This document shows positions 1 through 10,455 of a stretch of 64,000 nt of DNA, piece by piece. The translations under genes were made by a program, and so were the position numbers. The stretch lies in contig VIIQ02000826.1 in assembly GCA_007449985.2 (NCBI GenBank), positions 108,451-172,450 on the forward strand. Direction: 5' to 3'. The DNA is from Desmodesmus armatus (taxonomy: Eukaryota; Chlorophyta; Chlorophyceae; Sphaeropleales; Scenedesmaceae). The notes under the pieces are model-generated. The model worked only from the letters and a program-made list of their open reading frames with translations, was not told the DNA's origin and did no database searches. How positions within the stretch are numbered: position 1 is the first letter of the stretch; the number at the start of each line of letters is the position of its first letter.

Positions 1-49
1 GGCTGGAAGTGCTGAGCGCACAGGCCCAATCACCCCCACCTCCACCCCA

Positions 50-892
50 CTACCCTTGCCGCTTGTGCCGCCAGCCGCACCACCTGCCCTGGCTGGTCTG
101 CTCTGCTGCCACTGCTGCCCGTGGGACTGCCGCTGCCCTGTGTTGTGTGCCCTCCTGAGCTTCCGAGATCCCCATTGGCCTCACAGGGGGAGGGGTGTCA
201 GGGCAGGGTGGCAGCAGTGTCGGGGGCCCTTGGTTTGGGTTGCAGGGGGGCAGCAGCTGTGGCGGCACATCTGGCAGCTGTGGGAGCTCAGGCTTGGGGG
301 TTGGGGTGTTAGGCCCTTGGGGCCCTGGGAAGGGGCTGGGGGTTGGTGGCTGGCGTGGCAGGAGGTCAGGGGGCCCTTGTGGCAGGGACGGCTCCTGGGG
401 TCCTGGACCAGGGCTTGGGGTCTGCGGAGGTGAGGCTGGTGGATGTGGCATAGGGCTGGGCATTGGCCATCCAGGGTTGCCGCTGGGCTGCGTATCCCCT
501 GCCTGCCCCTCACCCACTGGCATCATTATCACTCCCACGTATGCAGCACCCCCTGCCGTTGGTGGTGCACCCCAAGTGCTGCTGCTGCTGTTGCTGAGGG
601 GTGCGTCCTCACCTGCTGCAAGTGCTGGGGCTGCAGGAAGTCCCATGGGGCTCAGTAGTAGGGCCGCAGCAGCAAGGGCAGCAGCGGCGGACTTGGCCAA
701 CTGCAGAGGGGGTGCAGGCACTGCACTGATGCCTTGCTGTGCTGTTGTTGAGCTGCTCTGCTTGGTGCTGCTTCTGCATGCTGCACGCCTGGATAGGACA
801 GTTGCACGTGAGCGCTGCAGTGGCTGCAGCTGTTGCCACGACCGAGATGAGACTGTCTTGCAGGCATGACTAGGAGCACGGGAGAAAAGCAT
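50..892 (-). CDS. N-terminal exon of a plastid (thylakoid-lumen) targeted proline-rich protein
   Basis: The ORF begins with ATG at 892 and has a Ser/Arg-rich, acid-poor N-terminus of about 65 residues, as in chloroplast transit peptides. A hydrophobic Ala/Leu segment at about residues 66-92 then ends in APALAAGEDAP, a good AxA lumenal processing site. This two-part layout is the established form of thylakoid-lumen targeting peptides. With only Lys before the hydrophobic core and no twin Arg directly there, the Sec route looks more likely than Tat. The rest is Pro-rich (PSPMPHPP, PQTPSPGPGP). A possible splice donor lies near 190-195, so the C-terminus of the ORF may be intronic and the mature domain may lie outside the window. 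No family is recognised. The targeting signal is well supported; product and end are not. Confidence 0.5.
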   Translation of the reverse strand: MLFSRAPSHACKTVSSRSWQQLQPLQRSRATVLSRRAACRSSTKQSSSTTAQQGISAVPAPPLQLAKSAAAALAAAALLLSPMGLPAAPALAAGEDAPLSNSSSSTWGAPPTAGGAAYVGVIMMPVGEGQAGDTQPSGNPGWPMPSPMPHPPASPPQTPSPGPGPQEPSLPQGPPDLLPRQPPTPSPFPGPQGPNTPTPKPELPQLPDVPPQLLPPCNPNQGPPTLLPPCPDTPPPVRPMGISEAQEGTQHRAAAVPRAAVAAEQTSQGRWCGWRHKRQG

Positions 893-2096
893 GGTTGTTG
901 CTCTAGCAGCACTCCAGGAAGACGTTGATTGGGAATCTAGAGTGGCGCAGCTATTGGTTGGCTACTCCCTGCACTAACGGATGAGAATGGATACGAAGGG
1001 CGCCTGTCATGCATTGTAATGCATCGCTTTGCAATGACGTCAACCTCGGTCTCCGGCAGACGTTGGCCGACATACTTCAGTGCCTCCTTTATTGAACCGT
1101 GGTTTCAAACAGAACTATGGAAAGTGCGTTGGAATGGACGACGCAGCATTGGCAGCGCCGACACCGCGTCTTCGACGTTGTCCGTACTGCCAGCACGGAT
1201 GACGAAGACAACCAAGGCGGCTGTTGTTGCACACTGACTGTACACTACAAAAAGACTACCATCACCTTGGGCATAAGGTCGCATGGGGGTGCTGGCGTTC
1301 AGCTGGCATCCAGGCTAGCGTAGTAGGTCGATATTTGCTCTGTTGACAACCAGCCAGCCGCCTCCAGGCTGCATCAGGCCTACTAAGCCTTCCTTGGCCT
1401 AGGAAATTCCTAGCTACTCCCTATAGGGAAGCCTCCCACGGCAGCCTGCTGTTGCTGTGGCCGTCACCGATCTACACCTGCAACCACTGGCGAGCGTGGA
1501 TATGCAGGTAAGCCAGGTGATCAGCAGACTGATCAACACATTTACTGCAGTACGCGTAATGCATACCTTGGTACACACAGCCAATGCCAAGATGTTGCAC
1601 CACCATGACGGCATGCTGCACAATGCCACCAGCTGCGTACACTTCACCTGAGCTCTGGCACAGTCCAACAACCACCAGCACCACACACGCAAAGTAAAGC
1701 AGGCCCCCGTCACAAAAAACACCATCCACAGCATCATGGCAGCCTGAGCGCAGAGAAACTGCTAGCTGAACTCTGAACAGGGCTGATTCAGCACATGGCA
1801 TGGCCGTACTACGGCCACAGTATGCAGCCCTCTTCACTGCGTGGCCAAAACTGGCCACGACAAATGCTGCAAACTGTGCTTGTCACCCATAGTACCTCAG
1901 GCACAAGGCCCTCAACCATGCTCGCAACACCCCTGCGCATAATCTTGCTTCCAGCAAAGCTTGCGTATCAGCCTGGCACAGTGCTGATGCAACCGCTGTC
2001 ACCGTCAGACGCATCCAAACGACACCCCCACTGCAAGGAACACCTGGTCTGCTTCAAGCAGCAGCAACAGCTGTGCTCTGCATGCAGCTGCCAGGG
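893..2096. other. Gene-free stretch between lumen-targeted exon and PAM68
   Basis: No convincing exon was found on either strand. Several ORFs of 60-130 codons overlap in different frames on the minus strand (1414-1858); they are Cys-rich, match no family and look like chance openings. The stretch probably holds the PAM68 3' UTR and the upstream region of the gene at 892. A small inverted repeat (ATGCATT, two-base loop, AATGCAT) lies at about 1009-1024. Confidence 0.4.
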
Positions 2097-2798
2097 TCAC
2101 TGCTGGTCCTTGTTCTTGTTCAGCAGGATGGGCAAGTTGGCCTGCACGATGCAGCAGCAAGTCATCATGGGCAGGTCGACCCCTTATGACAACTGGGTGC
2201 CAACCATGCATTCAATGCATGTCACGCAGGCGCTCGACCCAGCACCATGGGTCCACACATTAAGCAATGTGCTATTTGGTTGGTGAGGGTTGCTATCTTG
2301 GCTTTGAAGTGTAATTCACATGCGCTGCAAACACGGTGCCTGGGCGCAGTGTGCTGACAGCAGTGTGCGCACCTGCAGCTCTGTCCAGCCCAGTGCGCTG
2401 CCCTCCCTGCGTGGGTCCCATGAGGTTGACAGGATGCCGTATGATATGCCCAGCAGGCCCCCACCAAACATCATGGCTTGGGTGACATACACCACCCAGA
2501 TGGGGTACTCAATCTTCTGGACAACCTGCACAGGACGGGAGCGAACACGGGGCAGTACACATGTATGATGAGGCTGGAAGGTCTGTTGGTGTGTTGCTTG
2601 TAAGGCAGGGGTAGGCGGGACGCGCAGGGCACTGTCTGCAAGTTGTTGGTGCTACCTGCACACCCTGGCTTGTACACCAATGTCAGCTGCCGGGCTGTCA
2701 GCACACGCCGCTGCTGCATGGAGTACCAAGCCAGACCTCTGCACACAGGACTCAGTTATTGCTGAGGCACGAACTGATATGCTGAGTATGCTGTCAAG

Positions 2799-2849
<51 letters not shown>

Positions 2850-3542
2850 ATCGTTGTTAGTCAGTCAATCAGCCAGCCAGCCAGCCAGTCAGCCAGAGTG
2901 TCTCACCCTCAGGTACCAGAAGACGGGAAACAGCAGCATGCCTGTCACCACAGGCAGCCCCGCAAACGTGATGACGCGCTTGAACATGCGGTCAACAACA
3001 ACCTGCGGCGTCTCCGTCAGCTGGCCACCACGTGGGGTGACTGCTGCTGCTGCTGCACGACAGGCTGCTGCTGCTGCTGCTGAACTGCTGCTGCTGGAGC
3101 TGCTGCTGACGCCTGCGGCCGCTCTGCTTCCTGCTGCTGCTGTATGGATTGCTGAATCGCTCCTGGTGCAGGCTGCCAGCCTGGCCCTGGCCGTGATGAC
3201 ACCTTCCCACGTTTGTTCGTCTGCATGCAGCAGTATTATGTTTCAGATAGTAGAGTAAAGCTGAACACAACTCCTGCAGGTCGATACGATTGCCAGGCTA
3301 TGGTTACGTGGAGCAGCAGCAGCATGTCCAACCTTGGCTGGAGCCTGCTTGCCCTTCTTGGCACAGACAGGAGCACATGTCAGGCGACGTCCAGGTGCCA
3401 AGGGTCTCTGCAAATGACAATTGAGCAGGTTAGGACACCTGGTCTCGTTTCCATCAGCACAGCATCTGTTCCTGCATCTGCAACACCATACCTGCCCAAA
3501 ACCCGCAGAAGCCGCCCGCTGCATGGCACAGGCCTGATGCAT
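2097..3542 (-). CDS. PAM68: PAM68 family photosystem II assembly factor
   Basis: Five exons close in phase: 3492-3542, 3308-3407, 2907-3220, 2373-2525 and 2097-2141, giving about 220 aa, close to Arabidopsis PAM68 (about 214 aa). PAM68 is a thylakoid membrane protein that promotes early photosystem II assembly. The N-terminus is transit-peptide-like, with a basic motif (VCAKKGKQ). A low-complexity Ala/Ser stretch translated from a CAG tract follows. Two membrane spans come next: one around ITFAGLPVVTGMLLFPVFWY, and a second in exon 4 leading into the family signature GISYGILSTSWDPRREGS and LGWTEL. The C-terminus is NLPILLNKNK. A (CTG)n tract lies in intron 3 at 2800-2849. The alternative start at 3524 is also in frame. 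The exact boundary in the CAG-rich part of exon 3 is the least certain point. The gene is divergent from the FAD oxidoreductase at 3941. Confidence 0.9.
2800..2849. repeat. (CTG)n microsatellite in PAM68 intron 3
   Basis: An uninterrupted CTG run of about 16 units on the plus strand (CAG on the transcribed strand of PAM68) lies between exons 3 and 4. A CAGC/CAGT-type short repeat follows at about 2870-2893. It is probably polymorphic in length. Confidence 0.95.
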
Positions 3543-3940
3543 TGTGTTTGTTATTTGACTGGCTGGAAGCTTGTAAGGCTCAGGAACGACTAGAGGGGGT
3601 GTGGTGACAAAAAGAGACGCAGTAGCAGATCAAGCAGTGACGAGGATCACGGCTGTGACACTATTATTCAGATGAATCATGTACAAGAACTGCGCCGTGG
3701 CATTCAAAGAACATCAAACACCCTCAAAGTGTGACGAGTGACATGGCAGTTGATTACAAATTCAGGGAGGGAGAGCAGCCTGGCTCCTCTGCCCTGTTCA
3801 CTGTACTCAGCCTGCTTTCCTGCTGTAGTATCTATCTTGCTGCCCCAGCCTGCTTTCCTGCTGCAAGCTCTAAGACTGAAGCAAGTGCATGGACAGACAC
3901 TGACACCGGGGGCCCCTCAAACTGTGCATCGTGGTCACAG
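3543..3940. promoter_or_regulatory. Shared intergenic region of divergent PAM68 and FAD oxidoreductase genes
   Basis: PAM68 starts at 3542 on the minus strand. The oxidoreductase ORF starts at 3941, or at the in-frame ATG at 3731, on the plus strand. The spacer of 190-400 bp must hold both promoters and 5' UTRs. I saw no clear TATA box. The bidirectional promoter is inferred from gene layout only. Confidence 0.5.
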
Positions 3941-6900
3941 ATGCTCCACAAGCCGTGCCCAGGCAGCTGGAAGTTGCATAAGGGTTACCAAAAGTCGGGT
4001 TTCCATGTGCATGCCCCCCATTCTCAGCACAGGCAGCACCACTCACGCCACAGCCTGGCAACGGCAGCAGCACCCCAAGCGGGTGCAGCAAACCCAACTG
4101 ATGTTGATGTCGTGGTGGTGGGCTCCGGCATCATAGGGCTGCTGGTCACACGTCAACTGCTGCTCAGCAGCCAGCTGTCTGTGGCCCTGTTTGACGTCAA
4201 GCAGCCGTGTGCTGGAGCCACTGGAGCAGGTGTGCGTGCAGGACACTCGGCCCCTGACACTTGCAGGCCGGCAGGCAGAAGGGTTGGCTGTTGCAACCAC
4301 CCACCAGCCAGCAGTCAATGCATCATTCAGCGGATCAGCGCAGTCCTGCCAACTCACAGGCACTCAAGCCTAGAGACCACATGTTGCAGCCTGCAACGAC
4401 TTGGCAAGTCGTGCCCCCTTCTGCGCAGACGAGCCCACATTCAGCCCAGCAACACTATGACCCCAGTATGGTTTGATGAGTTCCAGGGGCTGTTGTACCT
4501 CAGTGGGCACCAAGAGACCACTGATCGCTGACAATCACTTCTTCCTTCCTTCCTCAATGCCTGGCCCCCACCTCCACCGCCAGGCCAGGGCTACATCTGG
4601 ATGGCCCACCGCGACCCCAGCTCCCTGGCTGGGCCCTGGCACGCCGCAGTAAGGCACTGTGGGAGCAGCTGGCAGCAGGGCAGCAGCCGCACACCAGCAC
4701 AGCCCTGCAGGAGGCTCTGGAGTGGCAAGCAAACGGCAGCTTGCTGCTGGCGACCACAGGTAAGAGCAGCACTGCTGCTGCGCCAAGCCGCTGGACTCGT
4801 GCTGACTGCCCTGCACAGCGGTGACTAACCCCCGCACCCCCCCAAACACTTAGGGTTCAGGTTTAGGGTTTAGGGGTTCATCGGCTGGATAAACTTCCTG
4901 TGTCTACACACCCCACAGCATGATGCCAGTCTGGGCTATCTGCAACCGTCACCGCTTTACAGCCAACGCGCTGCTGGCAGTCCTTGCGCCATGATGCTCC
5001 GCCAGGCAAGCCACAAGTCACTCACTGCCTTGCAACGTTGCGCCCATCACGCTGGCAGCACTGCTCCCAACCGCCCCACTGCTTGAACACTGCATCGTTG
5101 GTTGCCTTTCCTGCATGCTTCCTCCAGATGCCGAGGTGCAGCAGCTGCAGCAGCGGGCTGTGATGCTGCAGCAGCAAGGAGTGGAGGGGGTGGTGGTGCT
5201 GAGCCCCAGGGAGCTCCTGATGCTGGAACCAGCCCTCCAGCTGCCACCTGGCTCTAGGGGCTTGCTGGTCAAGAGCGATGCGCAAATAGTAAGCTGGGGC
5301 CGGTACACGGGCTGTAGGATTCTACAGTCCTGCTGATAGAAGAACCTTGCTTGATTGCATGCCAGCACACAACACTAGCAGGCGTACCACTGGCAAGCAG
5401 GTCTGTGTGATTTGAGGCTTCAAGCCCAGCAGTGCTGGGCAAAGCCGGGCAGAGTTGTTGACAGTTGCTGGCTCTATGTGGGCTGCTTTGCACATGCAGA
5501 ACGGCAAGAAGGCGGCCTTCGGTTTGCTGGAGGAGTGTCAGCTCTTGGCTGCAGCTGCAGCACCCAGCAGTCCTGGCAGCAGCAGCACCAGCAGCACTAG
5601 CAGCAGCAGCAACAACAGGCTGCTTGTTGGGCTGCATGAGGGTGTGGAGCAGGTGACACCCCTGGGGCCAGGGGCCGGTGTGGAGGTCACCACCAGCAGC
5701 AGCAGGAGGTGAGGCGCCAGTGCTGGCCCATGAAAGCCCCTTGCCCAAGCTGAGGGCTGGCAGCACGCATGTGTGTGGTGCACGTGAGCAGTGTGGCGAA
5801 GCTCAACAGCTCCATGTGTCGCATTTGATAGCATTTGCACTGTGCTGGTGTACTGCTGTCACTCCACGCCAAGCAGTAGTGTGCAGCCAGAGCCATTGAT
5901 GATGTTCAGCAGTTGAGGCGCTGCACACATCTGGCTTTGGCAGAGCAGCACAAGTAAGCCAGCCAGTGCTGGAGCTATCGGCAAGATAGTACCGTTTGCT
6001 GACAGCAACTGACGCTGACGCACGCTCCTGTGCCCCTGGTTGCAGGGTTCGTGCAAGGCATGGTGTTGTTGTCGCTGCTGGGGTATGGAGTGGCAAGCTG
6101 CTGTCAGCCGCCACTGGTAATGCTGCCTGGCAGCAGCTGCTGCAGCCCAGGAGGGGCCACTTGCTGGAGCTGCCACTGCCTGAGGGCATGCCTCCACTGC
6201 ACACAGGTGCGAGGCAGGACAGGAGGGGGATAGGAAGGGGGGGGGAGGTGGGCAGGGCGATATGTATCGGGCAGGGTGAGATGAGGCAAATGAGGGTGAC
6301 CTGAACAGCGTGCAGGCCGGCCCAGGCCGGTCCAGTCTGCATATGGTTTGTTTCTTGCTTCAGCAAACAAGGTGGGGTTGGAATTGTGGCAGCCACACTG
6401 CCGTTGCTGAAGCGTTACCCTTGGCGGCTGTTATAGTGCAGATTACAAATTCGCAGTGTGGTTGGTGCTGGATGAGCGCAGGCAATGCTTGTCTGCAATC
6501 TGGCTTGGTGTTGTCCCTCATCAGCCCAGGGTGGGGCATCTGCCGTCCTCAGGATGCAAGGGCAAGGGGCTAACAAGCTTGGTGTGATGGTGCAACGTGT
6601 TGCGTCTTTGTCGCTCAGGCATGATGGAGCTGTCCTACACCCAGCACTACAGCACAGCTGGGCACACACAGGGCCCCAGCACATCAGGCAGCCCAAGCAG
6701 CAGCCCAAGCAGCAGCAGCAGCAGTCATGCTGGTGCCTGTGAGAGTGACCTGCCGGTGGACATCACTTTCACTGCCACTGCAAGCGCCTCGGGCTCGCTT
6801 CTCATAGGTGGGTTGTGACACAGAATTTCCAAGGCAAGGGCGGGGGGCCTGGCAAGACCAGCCGCTCACGTTCTGAAGCTGTGGCAGCGGAGATGTTTGC

Positions 6901-7438
6901 AGCAGGTGCGCCTGATAACGGGTGTTTGCTCAGTGGTACAAGCCATAGTGGCAGGCATACAGGCAGGTGGGTGCCCAGGGGAGTAGTTGGGCGCAAGTAG
7001 TTTGCTGCCGCAGGGGTGTCATGCATGACAGGGCTGTCCGTCTGGCTGCGTCCTGTGTGTGTTGCAGGTAGCTCCAGGGAGTTCAGCGGGTGGGAGTCAG
7101 TGCCCAGCAGCAGTATCATCTCTGCTATACTGCAGAGAGCCAGCGTCTTCCTGCCAGGCCTAGCAGCAGTCAGCAGCAGTGACATGCTGCAGTCTACGCG
7201 AGTAGGGTTGCGGCCGTATGCAGTTGGCGGGCTGCCTGCGATCGGGCCAGTGCCGGGGCTACCAAATGTGGTTGTGGCAGCAGGGCATGAGGGCTCGGGG
7301 TTGTGTTTGGGCCCTGCTACTGCTGAGCTAGTGGTGCATCACTTGAGTGGAGGGAAGGGGGCCAGCAAACAGGTTGAGGATCTGTTGCATGCCACACAAG
7401 AACTGCTGCCAGAACGCAGACTACAGGCATGTGTGTGA
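3941..7438 (+). CDS. FAD-dependent oxidoreductase, DAO family (D-amino acid/glycine oxidase-like)
   Basis: Seven exons: 3941-4229, 4584-4759, 5128-5288, 5500-5708, 6046-6206, 6619-6807 and 7068-7438, coding for about 518 aa. The N-terminal Rossmann fold shows DVDVVVVGSGIIG (dinucleotide-binding GxGxxG). The DAO-family region ATGAGQGYIWM follows, built across the first splice junction. Exon 5 has HGVVVAAGVWSG and exon 7 the C-terminal RVGLRPYAVGGLP and AAGHEGSGL, which complete the FAD site in this family. The family oxidises amines or amino acids with FAD; the substrate here is unknown. About 50 residues before the fold may be an organelle signal. In exon 2 the frame changes near 4630: SSLAG is read in one frame and ALARRSKALWEQLA in the next, so one base is missing in or near a GGG run. 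Everything else is intact, so a sequence error is more likely than a pseudogene. The ATG at 3731 is an alternative start. Confidence 0.88.
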
Positions 7439-8902
7439 GCTGTAGTCTGCTGACACGTATTACTTTCAACCCCAGTAAGCCACAGCAGTGTTGTAGTAGA
7501 ATCGCAGAGGCTGAAGCTGTGCCGTGTCTGTCACAAAAAGAAGTGGTTAGTGATGCATATGCAGCTGAAGCTAGATGAGCTTCGGGGCCCCCCAACCCTT
7601 GGCTCACTGTGACATGAAGGTAAGCCACAGCAGTGGCGATGTGATCCTGACTGCGTTTGGTGTCCCTACAACTCCTGGCTGTGCTGCTGGCTGTGCTGGT
7701 GTACTCCTTGCACAAGACTCTACTAGTGCTCGTTATGGGCTGAAGCACTGAAAGTTAGTGGAGACGTCACGTCAATACAACTGCTCAGCGGCATACAACC
7801 TGGTGCAGTAGCAGCTTGAGTTGAGACAATGAGCTTGAGATGGCACAATGAGCAGAGTGGCATTACACAGCAGCACCAGCCAGCAAGACCCCGCATGAGC
7901 AGCACAGGACAGGGGCCGGCACAGCCCACAAACCCGCAGTGCCCTGGACTGGCACTAGGCGGAACCCGCAGTGTCCTGATTGACACTGGCGGTCTGAGGT
8001 GACCATTGATCCTGACAGCCCGCGCATTGAACGCAGCGAGCTGACAGAGACTATACAGCACAAGCTGGGGCGGGGCTACCGCATCGCCAGCCACTGGGCA
8101 ACCAACTCATCTACTCTATGAGTGATTCAACCCACATCCCGGCAGCCACCACTATAACCGCCAACAGCCAGCGGGGCACACTTATGCCACTCACTGCTGC
8201 CACCCGCTAAGTCAGGGTCCTGTGCCCTCACTGGGTGCAAGCAGGTACCTCTAGACCAGGTGGGGAGGTGCTGCATGAGCTTAACCAAGGCCTGATGACT
8301 GTGGACATCTCCACAGGCATACAGACTGTCGTGCGGACACAGCGCACACGACAGCACAACTACTGCGCCACTGTTACGGTGGTCGCAGTTCTACTGCGCC
8401 CATATCATGGGTCGCAGTTCTAGCCAACGCGCAGGCAGCGTTCAAGCATGCCTTGTGGCAAGCGGCACAATCAAGTGCCCTAGGGAACTGTGCACAAACA
8501 TGGCTGCCCCACCGCACATCAGCTGAGGCGGTCCACCTAAAGCATCGTGGGGTGTGTGCGTCATACCAAGCCTACACCAACTGACAAAGCACGCTGCTTG
8601 ATCAGGAACACCACAAAAACTGCAGCATCCAAACCAGCAGACGCACCCCAGACAAAAACCACAGCAGACGGTCGCCCACCCACTGCTTCTCTGTCAACCG
8701 CCGTGCAAACCACTCCACTCTTTTCACTTTTCTGCATCCACCGCTGCTGCAGCTGCTTGCGCAACTGCTGCAACTGGCGCAGAGACCCCATGGGGTGCTG
8801 CAGCTGAAGGGACCCTGGGAACTAGGCCCGTCTGCAGCCGTGCCAGGCCCCCAGCGCCCCAGCTGCAACACCAGGGCCCTCAACAGCCTGTCAAGCGGAT
8901 GC
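7439..8902. other. Intergenic region and 3' UTRs between oxidoreductase and eS12
   Basis: This holds the 3' ends of two convergent genes. No family-matching exon was found. A 40-codon open stretch on the plus strand is listed separately at 8001-8120. CAG/CTG-rich low-complexity sequence lies around 8740-8810, where the overlapping ORFs on both strands look like by-products of the triplet bias. Confidence 0.4.
8001..8120 (+). other. Short orphan open stretch, possible 3' exon or element fragment
   Basis: After a possible acceptor the plus strand reads VTIDPDSPRIERSELTET and then HKLGRGYRIASHW, ending in TGA at about 8120. The composition looks like real protein rather than the Cys/Gln-rich shadows nearby. 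An in-frame stop just upstream means it would need a splice site. No upstream exon was found and I do not recognise the family. It may be a decayed element or a chance ORF. Confidence 0.2.
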
Positions 8903-10455
8903 TTAACGGCTCTTGAGGTAGTCCTGCAGCACGTTCAGGCCCTCAGTCTCCTCTCCATAGTCTGCAGGGACACAGGACACAAACAAGTTCATATGAGTAC
9001 TGGAGCATGAAATTGTCGCACTACACACCACATGGAGCTCCTGGGCAGATGCAAGCCAACCCTGTACCGCCAAGTCTCACAGTAACCATCTCAGATTCAT
9101 GCTAGCATTTGTCACCAAACAGAACCCAAAGAACACACAGCCCACACCCAGTACAGAACCCTGCTTAGCCCCGGCTACCCACCAGTGATCACTGCGCAGC
9201 TGCAGCCGACCACCTTGCGGGCGGTACCCTCGCTGTCCAGCTTGCAGAGGCCTGCCCACTCGCCGAGCTGCTTGTTCTCGGGCACACTGCGGGACACACA
9301 GAACCCAAGCAGACACGGCAGCCGGGGTTCAACAGTCAGTTCAAATATCATTGACAGATGAGGCTGCAGCGTCCTGCATCAGTGGCCAAGCATGCACAAG
9401 AAGCCTTCGGCTGTGTGCCCACAGGGCTAAGCAACACCCTCAGGCCCGATCATGGGGCTCTCTGCGTCGCTTGGCTGAGCGGCATGGAACCAGGCTAGCA
9501 TTGCGGCTTGGCGCGCGCACAACACCCCACGCCTGCTGTCGAGCTGGCAGGCACCTATGCCATTGAGCAAACAGGACCAAATTGATGGCGATGCATGCCA
9601 ATTATGCTCGTGCACCAGCCCTGCCACACCCGACCTGCCCGCTTAGGTGTCTCCCCTCTCCTCCACGTACCTGATGAGGTTGACGTTGTGCTCAGCGCAC
9701 AGTGCCTCGATCAGCTTCTTGTAGTCGGGCTGGTTGCAGTCCTCAGCAAGGATGCACAGCTGGGCCTCACCCTGTGCAGGAAGGCAGCAAGGGGAGCGTC
9801 GCAGCAGACAGACAGACAGACATGAAAGATCAGCTGCCCGTCAACACTTGTAGCCATGAGCTTCATGGTTACGGACGAGTGGTGAGCGCCATCTGCAGCA
9901 TGCACATGGTCAAACAGCGGAAGCCACACTGCCTGCACAACTGCGTTGCTGCTGCTTGTAGGGATGCAGGGGCTGCATGGCATGTCCTAGCCTGCTCCTG
10001 TCCGCATACACAGCTACTCACACGCTCGATGGCGCGTGCTGCCTCGTGCAGGCCACGGGACAGGCCGTCGTGTGCCAGGGACTTCTTCAGCACCAGCTGC
10101 ACAGCGGTGTTGATGTCCATGGGCTCCCCAGGGGCGGGGGCAGCCACCACCACGGGTGCAGCATCCTCTCTGTAAAAAAGAGAGACATGTGCAGATCATT
10201 ACTATGCACAGAGCACACACATGCAGGTTGCTCTGCTGCTGTGCTGATGCTGCTCCTGCTGAGCAGATCTGGAACTGCTGCTCCCTTGAGCTGCTGCACA
10301 GCATGGACTGAAGCGATGCGCAGCTGCTTGTTGGTGAGCTCAGAAAGCGTTTGCGCCGCGCTGTGCATTGCGTCAGCTGTCAGTTGCCAAGAACATGCTG
10401 GCGCCGCAGATGGTCTCGAATGGCAGTGCCCGGTTGCTCACCCTGCGTCAGACAT
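8903..10455 (-). CDS. RPS12: 40S ribosomal protein eS12
   Basis: Five exons close in phase: 10442-10455, 10022-10169, 9671-9771, 9183-9286 and 8903-8961, giving 141 aa; the human protein has 132. The first coding exon is only 14 bases (MSDAG). Family landmarks in order are [75 protein letters not shown] and the C-terminus VLQDYLKSR. This is a small-subunit protein with an L7Ae-like fold, expressed with the other cytosolic ribosomal proteins. Intron-rich structure and codon use look normal. A TTACA at 7863-7867 reads TGTAA on the minus strand, the usual chlorophycean polyadenylation signal. That would give a 3' UTR of about 1 kb, but this is uncertain. Confidence 0.97.
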
